Positions 9,106 to 16,053 of a DNA stretch of 40,192 bases are shown here, piece after piece (within the stretch, counting starts at the first letter, position 1; the number at the start of each line of letters is the position of its first letter). Source of the stretch: QHCF01 sp003244275 (lineage in GTDB: Bacteria > Actinomycetota > Acidimicrobiia > Acidimicrobiales > QHCF01); contig DAIROT010000016.1 of assembly GCA_036806345.1 (NCBI GenBank), forward strand, positions 1 through 40,192, read 5' to 3'. The translations under genes were made by a program, and so were the position numbers. The notes beneath the pieces are model-generated. The model was not told the DNA's origin. It was given only the letters and a program-made list of their open reading frames with translations, and made no database searches.

Positions 9106-9761
9106 CGCACGACCAGGCTCTGGCTCATCTTGCGGTAGGGGTCGACGTTGTCGGACCCGACCGCTCCCGACAGATCCATCCTGACCACCCGGCCGGCGGA
9201 GCCGACCAGGTAAGTCATTACCTCGTCGCGATAGACCTTGCCTGTGACCGCATCGGGGGGGCTGTTGACCTGCCAGGTGACCCGCACTGCCGGACCGGCC
9301 GGCAGCGAGACCGTCTCGGTGCGGGAGATGCTGGTGGCCCGGCCAGGGCCACCCAGATTAGGCACGACCTGAGCCTGGACCTCAGCTACGGTGGGGGGTG
9401 CGCCGGGCGACGTGGTCACTGTCACACTGTTGAGCTTGTCGGTGAACGTCACCCCGTCAGGCAGGGTCGTCTGCGCCCAGCCTTCCGGATGCACGAAGGT
9501 GGTCTTGCCGTCGGGGCTGGCCCAGGGCACATAGGCAACGGTGTCGGGGATGTCGCCTGCGGGATTTACCTCGGCCGGTGCGGCCGTGACCGGGCTGGCC
9601 GACCCAGCCCCGGGGCTCGCTCTTGCGACTGGGGCCGAGCCCTTGGCTCCAGAGGCTCCGCAGCCGGCCAGAAGGGCAGCGCTGATCACCAGGCCGCCGA
9701 GCTCGGCGCGCAGCAGACGTCGAGTGCACAGGCCAGAAGGTAAAGGGCTGGGATGCCTCAT
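9102..9761 (-). CDS. Predicted lipoprotein associated with an FtsX-type ABC operon
   Basis: The 219-residue product begins with a basic tail and hydrophobic stretch ending in a lipobox, LVISAALLAGCGAS, so it should be lipidated at the Cys and face outward. A Gly/Ala/Ser/Pro linker follows, then a domain of about 150 residues with alternating strands: AYVPWASPDGKTTFVHPEGW, GVTFTDKLNSVTVTTSP and AVRVTWQVNSPPDAVTG. The layout resembles the LpqN/PsbP-like lipoproteins of actinobacteria, but I cannot name the family firmly. ATG 9761 is chosen because it gives the signal peptide directly; CATACT lies 6 nt upstream. It is the first gene of the operon and a plausible substrate-binding or adaptor partner of the FtsX permease. 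Confidence 0.82.
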   Translation of the reverse strand: MRHPSPLPSGLCTRRLLRAELGGLVISAALLAGCGASGAKGSAPVARASPGAGSASPVTAAPAEVNPAGDIPDTVAYVPWASPDGKTTFVHPEGWAQTTLPDGVTFTDKLNSVTVTTSPGAPPTVAEVQAQVVPNLGGPGRATSISRTETVSLPAGPAVRVTWQVNSPPDAVTGKVYRDEVMTYLVGSAGRVVRMDLSGAVGSDNVDPYRKMSQSLVVR

Positions 9762-9867
9762 GCAGCCAGTATGCTGTGGCCACCTTTGACCCGGCTGAAT
9801 CCCCATCTGTGCTTGGTTCGCCCTCCTCCTTCCATCGCGACGGGATCCTGAGGGAGGTGACCGCCAA

Positions 9868-10446
9868 GTGTTCCACCACCATCGCACCGACAGAGTAAAC
9901 CCCGCATTCCTGGAAGCCCATGCTGAGACCGAGGCACCTTCCAATCGCCTGGACCACGACGTCAGCAACCTCGACACGGTGGTGAGCCCGCCAACCGCCA
10001 AGCCATGATTGACGCCGGCGAGCGGTACAACACCGCAGGTGCCAGCTGGACCTCGCCACTACGGTCGGCGAGCTGGGGGTGGCCCGCTCGATCGTGGTCG
10101 AGGGCCTTCATGCCACCTGATTGGTCAGGACCAATCAACGTCTTGACCCGGGCCCCGATCCCACCCTTCCCGCGCCGGCCCCGGCGGCGAGTGCGCCCGG
10201 TCAGGCCATTGGCTCGCGCCCGTGGTACGGCCACCAGCCGCGTCATCGTGGCGGCCTCGGCGCCCTCGGGGCAGGCGCCGCCGGAGGACCGCTCGGTGGT
10301 CTCATCGGGGGCGGTGTTCTCGGCGAAATGAGGGGCGGCGGCGAAGACCGCGGCAGCTGGAGCGACGGGGACGGGGGCAGCTGGAGCGACGATGGCTGAG
10401 TGACGATGGCGGGGGCGATGATGGTGGAGGCGACGGGGACTGGTAG
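9868..10446 (+). pseudogene. Decayed coding relic with glycine/serine-rich tail, several frameshifts
   Basis: No single frame spans this interval, but protein-like pieces follow one another across frames. They are FHHHRTDRVNPAFLEAHAE and SNRLDHDVSNLDTVV from GTG 9868 (Shine-Dalgarno GGGAGGTG upstream), then QAMIDAGERYNTAG in a second frame. LDLATTVGELGVARSIVVEG and RLDPGPDPTLP come next, then GGPLGGLIGGGVLGEMRGG and GSWSDGDGGSWSDDG. A last switch gives GGGDDGGGDGDW ending in TAG 10444-10446. The order (coiled-coil, Pro/Ala linker, Gly/Ser/Asp-rich end) recalls a widespread actinobacterial family of coiled-coil proteins with Gly-rich C-termini; I cannot name it. At least three indels are needed, so it is most likely dead. 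Confidence 0.6.
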
Positions 10447-10474
10447 AGGCGAAGGAGGGTGTCTCGGGTCGAGG

Positions 10475-10905
10475 TCAGTGACCCAGCGAAGTCGGTGGCC
10501 CTGACTCACCAACCACGCCCGGTCCGAGAGCGGCCGGCTTGAAGGTCCCGACGTTGAGCTGTGACAGGATGTCGTTCGCTTCGCGGTTGGGTTCCTGGTG
10601 GTGGGCATACATCTCGAGTACCTCAGGACTTGAGTTCGACAGCTCTGCTCGCGGATGCTGGCGATCCTGGTGGCGAAAGTACGGGTCATATCGAGGTTGC
10701 CACTCTGTTGGGCAGACATCGCCGACCTCGTGTACCGGCTCTCCTGCTCAGAGAAACCGGCCAGCTTGGTTTTGGCCAATTTGTCCTGGGCGATTACATG
10801 AGCGGCAGCCGTCTCCAGATCCCGACACTCGGTTGATTGGCAACTGGCCGCCAGACCCGCTGCGGCCGCCACCCCCCGGATGACGCCATCGTGACCCCGC
10901 CACAC
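10475..10905 (-). pseudogene. Frameshifted small secreted or lipoprotein-like gene
   Basis: Two frames join near 10640. The upstream frame from GTG 10905 gives an Ala-rich hydrophobic segment, GVAAAAGLAASCQST, that could be a weak lipobox. It continues with helical text such as ECRDLETAAAHVIAQDKLAK and SGNLDMTRTFATRIASIREQ. Shifting frame at about 10640 gives SSPEVLEMYAHHQEPNREAN, DILSQLNVGTFKPAALGPGV and a stop at 10475-10477. Both halves look protein-like, whereas the unshifted continuation turns into Ser/Arg/Pro-rich noise. The family is not recognised. It could be a pseudogene or a sequencing indel in a real secreted protein. Confidence 0.5.
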
Positions 10906-11055
10906 GGTATGCGCCGCGGAGCGGTGTCGGTGTTCAGACCCGATCGGGACAAGGGTCTCTGGCCTGAGCTGCCGACGGACGACGTACAGTCGATATGCCT
11001 TCTCGCATCGGTGTCCATCCCGAAATCGCGGAACCCGGCCAATGTACCTACGGTT

Positions 11056-11061
11056 TACCCT
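11056..11061 (+). promoter_or_regulatory. -10-like box TACCCT upstream of the tRNA
   Basis: TACCCT sits 14 nt before the first tRNA base, a normal distance for a tRNA promoter, and is conserved in the second repeat copy (13768-13773). No convincing -35 hexamer is visible. Confidence 0.35.
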
Positions 11062-11075
11062 CTAGGTGACCAGCC

Positions 11076-11148
11076 GGGGACGTAGCCCAACGGCAGAGGC
11101 AGGGCGCTTAAACCGCCTCCAGTAGGGGTTCGACTCCCCTCGTCCCCA
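11076..11148 (+). tRNA. tRNA with anticodon UAA (decodes UUA, Leu by anticodon), short variable arm
   Basis: A complete 73-nt cloverleaf can be drawn by hand. The 7-bp acceptor is GGGGACG with CGTCCCC, and the D stem is G-C, C-G, C-G with a C.A at its end. The anticodon stem GGGCG/CGCCT closes the loop CTTAAAC (U33, anticodon TAA, A37). The variable loop has 5 nt, the T stem is AGGGG/CCCCT, and the loop TTCGACT. The anticodon predicts Leu, but normal bacterial tRNA-Leu is class II with a long variable arm, whereas this is class I. CCA is not encoded (ACCG follows). The charged amino acid is therefore uncertain. Confidence 0.75.
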
Positions 11149-11357
11149 CCGATCGACTGTCCGCCGCCCCCGCCCGCCACATCGGCTGGCCGGTCAGGCT
11201 CGCCGTTGGTACTTGCTGGTGGGCCGATGGCTTACGGATTACGCTGAGAGCGGCTTGGCTCTACCTACGCCGCAGCCGCCTGTGACCCTGGCCGCTGGCC
11301 TCGACGCCTGGTCGATCGGGACCGGGCTTGGAGCGATACTCGTCAGGAGGATCATAT

Positions 11358-12347
11358 GTGATCGAGGTTGACGATCTGAGCAAGCGCTACGGCGATAAGC
11401 AGGCAGTAGATCATCTGTCGTTTACGGTCGAGCCGGGGAAGGTGACCGGGTTCCTCGGTCCTAACGGCGCGGGAAAGTCCACCACGATGCGCCTCATCCT
11501 CGGCCTGGACCGACCCGGCGGCGGCACGGCCACCATCGGCGGTCTCAGGTACGCGGAGCTGGCGCAGCCTCTGCACACCGTCGGTGCGCTGTTGGAGGCC
11601 AGGGCGGTGCACTCGGGTCGCTCGGCATACCACCACCTGCTCGTGCTGGCCCAGACGCAGGGCCTGCCGCGCCGACGGGTGCAGGAGGTGATCGACCTGA
11701 TCGGACTGCACGAAGTGGCTCACAAGCGGGCCGGCGGCTTCTCGCTCGGGATGAGTCAGCGGCTGGGTATCGCTGCCGCGCTGCTGGGCAACCCCGCGGT
11801 GCTGGTCCTGGACGAGCCGGTCAACGGCCTGGACCCAGAGGGCATCCGCTGGATCCGCGACCTGATGAAGCGCCTCGCCGCCGAGGGCCGCACCGTGTTC
11901 GTGTCCAGCCACCTGATGAACGAGATGGCCGTGACCGCCGATCACCTCATCGTGATCGGTCGGGGACGACTGATCGCCAACTGCTCCACTCAAGAGTTCA
12001 TCGCCCGCAGCTCGCAGAAGGCGGTACGGGTGGCCAGCCCTGACCGGGTCCGGCTGGGCCAGCTCATCGCAGCCGAAGGAGGCCGGGTCAGCGATGGTAC
12101 AGACGGCGCCCTCGCCGTCACCGACCTGCCCGCGCCCCGGATCGGTGAGCTGGCCGCACGCGAGGGCCTGGTACTGCACGAACTGAGCCCGCAACTCGCG
12201 TCACTGGAGGAAGCATTCATGGAGTTGACCCGCGACAGCGTCGAGTACGGCGGCCAGGGCCACGCCGCCCACGACCCCAGGCACCTCACCAGCCCGGCGG
12301 CGTCCACACTCGGCCCGGATGGGCCCATCGAGGGAGGCAAGAGATGA
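11358..12347 (+). CDS. ABC-2 type transporter ATP-binding protein
   Basis: The 329-residue ATPase is of the CcmA/DrrA drug-export type. Walker A is GPNGAGKSTTMRLILG near residues 37-52, followed by a signature region LGMSQRLGIAAALLG (non-canonical, without LSGGQ), Walker B AVLVLDEPVNGLDPEG, H-loop VFVSSHLMNEMAVTA, and a C-terminal domain of about 120 residues. The GTG at 11358 is preceded by CAGGAGG with 7-nt spacing. An earlier in-frame TTG at 11328 lacks such a site. Its stop overlaps the permease start as ATGA, so the pair forms an exporter. Location between the two tRNA repeats suggests it arrived or duplicated with them. The substrate is unknown; relatives include bacteriocin, drug and polysaccharide exporters. 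Confidence 0.9.
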   Translation: MIEVDDLSKRYGDKQAVDHLSFTVEPGKVTGFLGPNGAGKSTTMRLILGLDRPGGGTATIGGLRYAELAQPLHTVGALLEARAVHSGRSAYHHLLVLAQTQGLPRRRVQEVIDLIGLHEVAHKRAGGFSLGMSQRLGIAAALLGNPAVLVLDEPVNGLDPEGIRWIRDLMKRLAAEGRTVFVSSHLMNEMAVTADHLIVIGRGRLIANCSTQEFIARSSQKAVRVASPDRVRLGQLIAAEGGRVSDGTDGALAVTDLPAPRIGELAAREGLVLHELSPQLASLEEAFMELTRDSVEYGGQGHAAHDPRHLTSPAASTLGPDGPIEGGKR

Positions 12348-13183
12348 CACCGACCGCCCTGGTCGCCGATCCGCAGCCAGTGGTTGACACCCAAGCGTCC
12401 AACCGCTTCGGGTCGTTGCTGCTATCGGAGTGGACCAAGCTCCGCACCGTGCGCTCCACGACCTGGTCGCTGCTGCTGCTCGTCGTCGTCACCGTGGGGT
12501 TCACCGCCTTGTTCACCGAGCTGACCGTCTCGCAGTGGACCAAGGTAAGTGGGTCACAGCACCGGCAGATCGTCGCCGATCCGGTTGGCACCATCCTGGG
12601 ATCTGGGTTGCAGTTCGGTCAGCTGACGATCTGCGTGCTGGGCGTGCTGGTCGTGGCCAGCGAGTACTCCACCGGGATGATCCGCTCCAGCCTGCTGGCC
12701 GTGCCTCGGCGCATCTCGATGCTGGCCGCCAAGTGCCTGACGTTCGCGGTGGTCGTATTCGCGGTCGGCGAGCTGGTGGCGTTCCCGTCGTTCTTCCTCG
12801 GCGCGGCGATCCTTCATCCGAAGGCGCCGGTGGCCCTGGGCGATCCCGGAGTGGTTCGCTCCATCCTTGGCGCCGGCCTCTACCTGGCCGTGCTCGGTTT
12901 GTTCGCACTGGCCATCGGAGCCATCGTCCGCCACACTGCCGGCGCCATCACCGGAGTCATCGGCTTCGTCCTCGTACTGTCGCCCCTGGCGGCGCTGTTG
13001 CCTGGCAGCGTCGGTAAGCACGTCCACGCCTACCTGCCCTCCCAAGCCGGTCAGCTGATCGCCCAAGCCCATCAAGGCCCCACGGATCTGCTCACCCCGT
13101 GGCGGGGATTCGGCGTGTTCGTCTTGTGGACCGCGGCACTGCTCGTACTGGCCGGCTACCTGCTCAAGCGCCGCGACGCTTAG
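12344..13183 (+). CDS. ABC-2 type transporter permease
   Basis: The 279-residue membrane protein has about six hydrophobic segments: STTWSLLLLVVVTVGFTALF, FGQLTICVLGVLVVASE, CLTFAVVVFAVGELVAF, AGLYLAVLGLFALAIGAIV, GVIGFVLVLSPLAALLPG and FVLWTAALLVLAGYLL. The cytosolic SEYSTGMIRSSLLAVPRR loop after the second segment is typical of ABC-2 permeases in actinobacterial ATPase/permease pairs. The start ATG overlaps the ATPase stop by 4 bp. It would form the membrane channel of the exporter with the preceding gene product. Confidence 0.88.
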   Translation: MTPTALVADPQPVVDTQASNRFGSLLLSEWTKLRTVRSTTWSLLLLVVVTVGFTALFTELTVSQWTKVSGSQHRQIVADPVGTILGSGLQFGQLTICVLGVLVVASEYSTGMIRSSLLAVPRRISMLAAKCLTFAVVVFAVGELVAFPSFFLGAAILHPKAPVALGDPGVVRSILGAGLYLAVLGLFALAIGAIVRHTAGAITGVIGFVLVLSPLAALLPGSVGKHVHAYLPSQAGQLIAQAHQGPTDLLTPWRGFGVFVLWTAALLVLAGYLLKRRDA

Positions 13184-13244
13184 CCGTTGACACCATCCGA
13201 CCACCCCACCCGCACGCACACTGGGCAAGGAGGAAAGGTCCCCG

Positions 13245-13760
13245 ATGAACGATGAGATCGGTCCCGGCGACAGCTACACCCCGATGCCCGGGGAGCCACC
13301 ACGGACACCCCTGCCCAGCCACGGCCCGGCACCGGGGAGCGTGGCCACCGCCGTACGCCTGATGCTCATCCGCGCTGCCCTCGGTGTGGTGAGCATCATC
13401 GTGGTGTTGGCGACCAAGGACACCCTGAAGGCAGTGATCCGGGCCCACAACCACACCGTCGGCGCTGCCAACCTGGACGGCCTGGTCAACACTGCGGTCA
13501 CCGTCGGCCTGGTCATCGGCATCATCTTCATCGTGCTCTACGTGGTGCTCGCCCTGCAGGTCCGCCAGGCCAAGAACTGGGCCCGCATCACCACCTGGGT
13601 CATCGCCGGCCTGGGAGTACTCAGCGCGCTCGGCTCGCTCGCCCAACCCGAACCGGCAATCAGCCGTTTGGTGGCATTGATCAGCGGCATCCTCGACATC
13701 GCGATCATCGTTCTCCTCGCCCAACGCCCCAGCAACCGATACTTCCGGCCCACTCGCTGA
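13245..13760 (+). CDS. Small four-helix membrane protein, function unknown
   Basis: The 171-residue product has a Pro-rich cytosolic-looking N-terminus of about 35 residues and four predicted transmembrane helices: LMLIRAALGVVSIIVVLAT, VNTAVTVGLVIGIIFIVLYV, ITTWVIAGLGVLSALGSLA and ALISGILDIAIIVLLAQ. A positively charged RQAKNWAR loop lies between helices 2 and 3. The ATG has an excellent Shine-Dalgarno (AAGGAGGAAAGG) upstream. It follows the exporter genes by 61 bp and ends 7 bp before the second tRNA repeat, so it looks like part of the same block. Similar small proteins accompany actinobacterial exporters, but no function can be assigned. Confidence 0.75.
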   Translation: MNDEIGPGDSYTPMPGEPPRTPLPSHGPAPGSVATAVRLMLIRAALGVVSIIVVLATKDTLKAVIRAHNHTVGAANLDGLVNTAVTVGLVIGIIFIVLYVVLALQVRQAKNWARITTWVIAGLGVLSALGSLAQPEPAISRLVALISGILDIAIIVLLAQRPSNRYFRPTR

Positions 13761-13767
13761 GCGCGGC

Positions 13768-13860
13768 TACCCTTTAGGCGACCAGCCTGGGACGTAGCCC
13801 AACGGCAGCGGCAGGGCCCCTAAACCGCCTCCGGTAGGGGTTCGACTCCCGTCGTGTTCA
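13768..13860 (+). repeat. Direct repeat copy 2 (decayed tRNA plus 20 bp upstream)
   Basis: Gapless match to 11056-11148 with about 11 differences. The conservation of TACCCT and the leader shows that more than a tRNA 3' end was duplicated. Confidence 0.85.
13788..13860 (+). pseudogene. Decayed copy of the UAA-anticodon tRNA
   Basis: The length is the same as copy 1 (73 nt) and the TAA anticodon is retained. The acceptor stem (TGGGACG with CGTGTTC) has lost two pairs and weakened two others to G.U. The base pair closing the anticodon loop is a C.C clash, U33 has become C, and the T stem has one mismatch. It is unlikely to be charged or used. Confidence 0.75.
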
Positions 13861-13919
13861 CCTGGCTGATCCGTGTAGCAGCGAATACCATCAATGCAGG
13901 CAAGAACTCTTAGCGTTGG

Positions 13920-14290
13920 TCAGCATTCGCCGTCAGTTCTTTCGAGAGCATAATAACCTGGTACGCATGCGTGCGGCGTGTCGAGATATACCTTTGCTTC
14001 TGGTCGTCGACCTCTCAACCCATCCGTGGCGGCAAGGAAGGCTTGCCCGTTGGCCCAAGCATGTTCGAAGTCAGCGAAGAGTCGCCCTCCTTTGTGAGCT
14101 CGTTGCAACAGATCCCAGGTCTCCGGTGCACCACTCACCATTGCGGATGGCCGAGCGCATAGCGCCTCCTCGACCGAGGAGTAGCCTAGAGTTCCGAGGC
14201 CCGTAATCAGCTCAGTGACGATAGTGCGAAGATTCGCCAGCGATCAAGCTCCAATGACCCGAGAATGTGGCCTCGCATACCTGCGCACAT
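13920..14290 (-). pseudogene. Broken last gene of the methyltransferase locus (possible restriction-partner relic)
   Basis: From ATG 14290 (or 14278) one frame gives MRGHILGSLELD. The readable text then continues in another frame: SLANLRTIVTELITGLGTLG, YSSVEEALCARPSAMVSGAP, LLQRAHKGGRLFADFEHAWA and NGQAFLAATDGLRGRRPE. It ends with unconvincing sequence at a stop at 13920. The gene begins 11 bp after the preceding minus-strand gene, so it was the third member of the methyltransferase operon. It needs one indel near 14250 and appears cut short about 60 bp from the decayed tRNA repeat. The segment around FEHAWANGQAFL to GLRGRRP recalls to me proteins encoded beside DNA methylases, but that is memory rather than a search result. 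AT content is visibly higher than in flanking genes. Confidence 0.5.
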
Positions 14291-14301
14291 CGCGGCGATC
14301 A

Positions 14302-14646
14302 CTATTTGAAGATGGGAGCCACTCGGACCTCGAATGAGGCACGATCCTGGTCGAGCTGTTCTTCAGTCCAGACCTCCTCATCTGGGTAGGCGTCAATCAC
14401 CGTGCCTGTCGCCTCCATCCAATGAGTCACAGCGTCTGCCCAGCGCTCATCCAAGAGAGCGGCGCCGATACCCTCCAGCTGATGGCCCAAGGCGCCCGGC
14501 CGTGTGTGGGCAACCAAGCGGAGCGCTATCAGCCGACCAAGGACGTGCTCATCTTCCGCCAGCAGAACCTCAGGCGGCTCATTCCGAGTTACCGCGACGG
14601 CCACTCGACGCGGCCAGGACGTCACCTCTGTTGTAGTTCGTTGCAT
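14302..14646 (-). CDS. Small hypothetical protein overlapping the DNA methyltransferase
   Basis: This 114-residue soluble protein is not recognised. Readable text includes RRVAVAVTRNEPPEVLLAED, ALRLVAHTRPGALGHQLEGI and an acidic C-terminus with DAYPDEEVWTEEQLDQDRAS, ending FEVRVAPIFK. It has no signal peptide or membrane helix. ATG 14646 lies inside the end of the methyltransferase gene (25-bp overlap, different frame), which implies coupled translation and a shared operon. Earlier in-frame starts would add only noise read from the other gene. Its position between the methylase and a broken third gene suggests a role in the same modification or defence locus, by context only. Confidence 0.65.
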   Translation of the reverse strand: MQRTTTEVTSWPRRVAVAVTRNEPPEVLLAEDEHVLGRLIALRLVAHTRPGALGHQLEGIGAALLDERWADAVTHWMEATGTVIDAYPDEEVWTEEQLDQDRASFEVRVAPIFK

Positions 14647-16043
14647 AGCATTTGCATGGTCTTGAGCCCCCATGGCGTGAGCATCTCCACCACCGCATAG
14701 ACCGGCTTCTTCGGACCGGTGACCTGCTTCAGCGCAGCGGCCCCTGCGCTGCCACGGGTGGGAGCGTCGGTCGTCAAGAGTACGAGCGGCGTGTTGCTGG
14801 CCTCCCGCAGAACCGCAGCTTTGCCTAACGCCTTCCACAGGGCGTCGGTCCGCTTGAGGCCGGCCCGATGACTCGTGAAGCTCCCCGATACGTCAAAAAA
14901 CCAAAGCCCTCCCTTGAGGTCACGGGAGCTAAAGTTCACCTCGACACCACCCGGTTGATGCTGATCCTCCTGAATGTCAGTGAACCCTGCCGCCTCGATG
15001 ACGGCGCGAGCAATCTCCTTGGCTGCCTTCCCCTTGCGTACGGATCGGGCCTGAAAATCTTCATCCTTCTCCGCCATGACGGGAATCGCAGGCAGACATA
15101 CTCGGATGGGAGTGGGGACACCTTCCTGAGCGAGCCGCTGACTTTCCTTCGCTACTCGCGCCTCGGCCACTTGAATGTAGGTCTCATCAAGGTCGTAGCC
15201 GACGTAATGGCGACCCGAGCGGATCGCGGCGACGGCTGTTGTTCCGGAGCCAAGGAATGGATCTAAGACGAGATCGCCGCGGTACGTGTACAGCTCGATC
15301 AGGCGCGAGGGAAGCTCAATGGGAAACGGAGCCGGGTGACCGACTCGAGTTGCGCTCTCAGATGGAATCTCCCACACGTCGAGTGTATTTTCCATAAAGT
15401 CATCTCGGGTCATCGACGCCTCTGAGGGAAGCGCCGTGCAAGCCCGCTGGCGCGCCGGGACCGCCCTATCGAAGCGTCCCTTACTCGCAACAATCACACG
15501 CTCGGTCAAATCTCGCAGGACAGGGTTGCCAGGCCGCTGAAAGCTCCCCCAGGCACAAGACCCCGACGATCCCCGCTGCTTCAGCCAGATAATCTCGCCC
15601 CGCAGCAAGAGACGGAGCTCATCCTGCAAGATCCCAATGACGTCAGCCGACAGTGATCGGTACGGGCGACGACCAAGGTTGGCAACGTTGACGGCGATAC
15701 GGCCGCCGGGCTCCAACGTCCGAACGCACTCGGCCAGGACATCCCGCAGCAGGCTGAGGTACTCCAGGTAGGTCGCTGGGACGTCGGCCTGACCGAGCGC
15801 TAGCTCGTACTCCTTCCCGGCGAAATAGGGTGGCGACGTCACGACTAGAGCAACCGACGAGTCCGGCACCTCGGACATCGTGCGGGCATCCCCGCGGATC
15901 AGCTTGTCGAGGACCTTGTTGGGGTGGACGAATGCGTCGGAGGACAACTCCGGCGGTGTGAAGCGGGCGTAGAAGCCGGTTGCGTCGTGACTCTCTCTCT
16001 TCGACACACCAAACGCAGAAGTGGAGGTGGGCCGGCCGGTCAC
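14622..16043 (-). CDS. Beta-type DNA methyltransferase fused to a C-terminal nuclease-like domain
   Basis: The 473-residue product is an amino-methyltransferase (N6-adenine or N4-cytosine). Motif IV TSPPY is at residues 69-73, before the SAM-binding DPFLGSGTTAVAA at 261-273, so the motif order is beta-class. The region between, about 150-235, would hold target recognition, and HPAPFPIELPSRLIELY is at 236-252. Residues 335-473 form an extra domain with GGVEVNFSSRDLKGGLWFFD, VSGSFTSHRAGLKRTDALWK and PLVLLTTDAPTRGS. Its strand pattern resembles a PD-(D/E)XK-like core, but D-V-S sits where E-x-K is expected. GTG 16043 is chosen because a perfect TATAAT ends 10 nt upstream, implying leaderless transcription. 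Composition is more AT-rich than neighbours, consistent with acquisition. Confidence 0.85.
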   Translation of the reverse strand: MTGRPTSTSAFGVSKRESHDATGFYARFTPPELSSDAFVHPNKVLDKLIRGDARTMSEVPDSSVALVVTSPPYFAGKEYELALGQADVPATYLEYLSLLRDVLAECVRTLEPGGRIAVNVANLGRRPYRSLSADVIGILQDELRLLLRGEIIWLKQRGSSGSCAWGSFQRPGNPVLRDLTERVIVASKGRFDRAVPARQRACTALPSEASMTRDDFMENTLDVWEIPSESATRVGHPAPFPIELPSRLIELYTYRGDLVLDPFLGSGTTAVAAIRSGRHYVGYDLDETYIQVAEARVAKESQRLAQEGVPTPIRVCLPAIPVMAEKDEDFQARSVRKGKAAKEIARAVIEAAGFTDIQEDQHQPGGVEVNFSSRDLKGGLWFFDVSGSFTSHRAGLKRTDALWKALGKAAVLREASNTPLVLLTTDAPTRGSAGAAALKQVTGPKKPVYAVVEMLTPWGLKTMQMLCNELQQR

Positions 16044-16053
16044 TTGGCCGCCG

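Larger units (their letters stand above)
11056..11148 (+). repeat. Direct repeat copy 1 (intact tRNA plus 20 bp upstream)
   Basis: This 93-bp segment aligns without gaps to 13768-13860, with about 11 mismatches counted by eye. The match covers TACCCT, a short leader and the whole tRNA. Copy 1 keeps all tRNA pairings. The pair brackets a 2.6-kb block of three plus-strand genes. Confidence 0.85.

Noticed and set aside
10005..10446. Several short plus-strand frames as separate small genes
   Set aside because: They are better explained as pieces of one frameshifted relic starting at 9868.
11076..11148. A stop-codon suppressor tRNA
   Set aside because: The anticodon is UAA, which pairs with UUA, not with the stop codon UAA (that would need UUA). 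U33 and the loop size fix the reading.
11149..11357. A riboswitch or attenuator in the leader of the exporter genes
   Set aside because: I could not find a conserved core or a convincing paired structure, only scattered short complementarity; apart from the Shine-Dalgarno nothing is supported.
11056..13860. A classical integrase-driven genomic island
   Set aside because: No integrase, excisionase or transposase is present, and the repeats include the whole tRNA and leader instead of only the 3' end. Kept only as a possible insertion or duplication.
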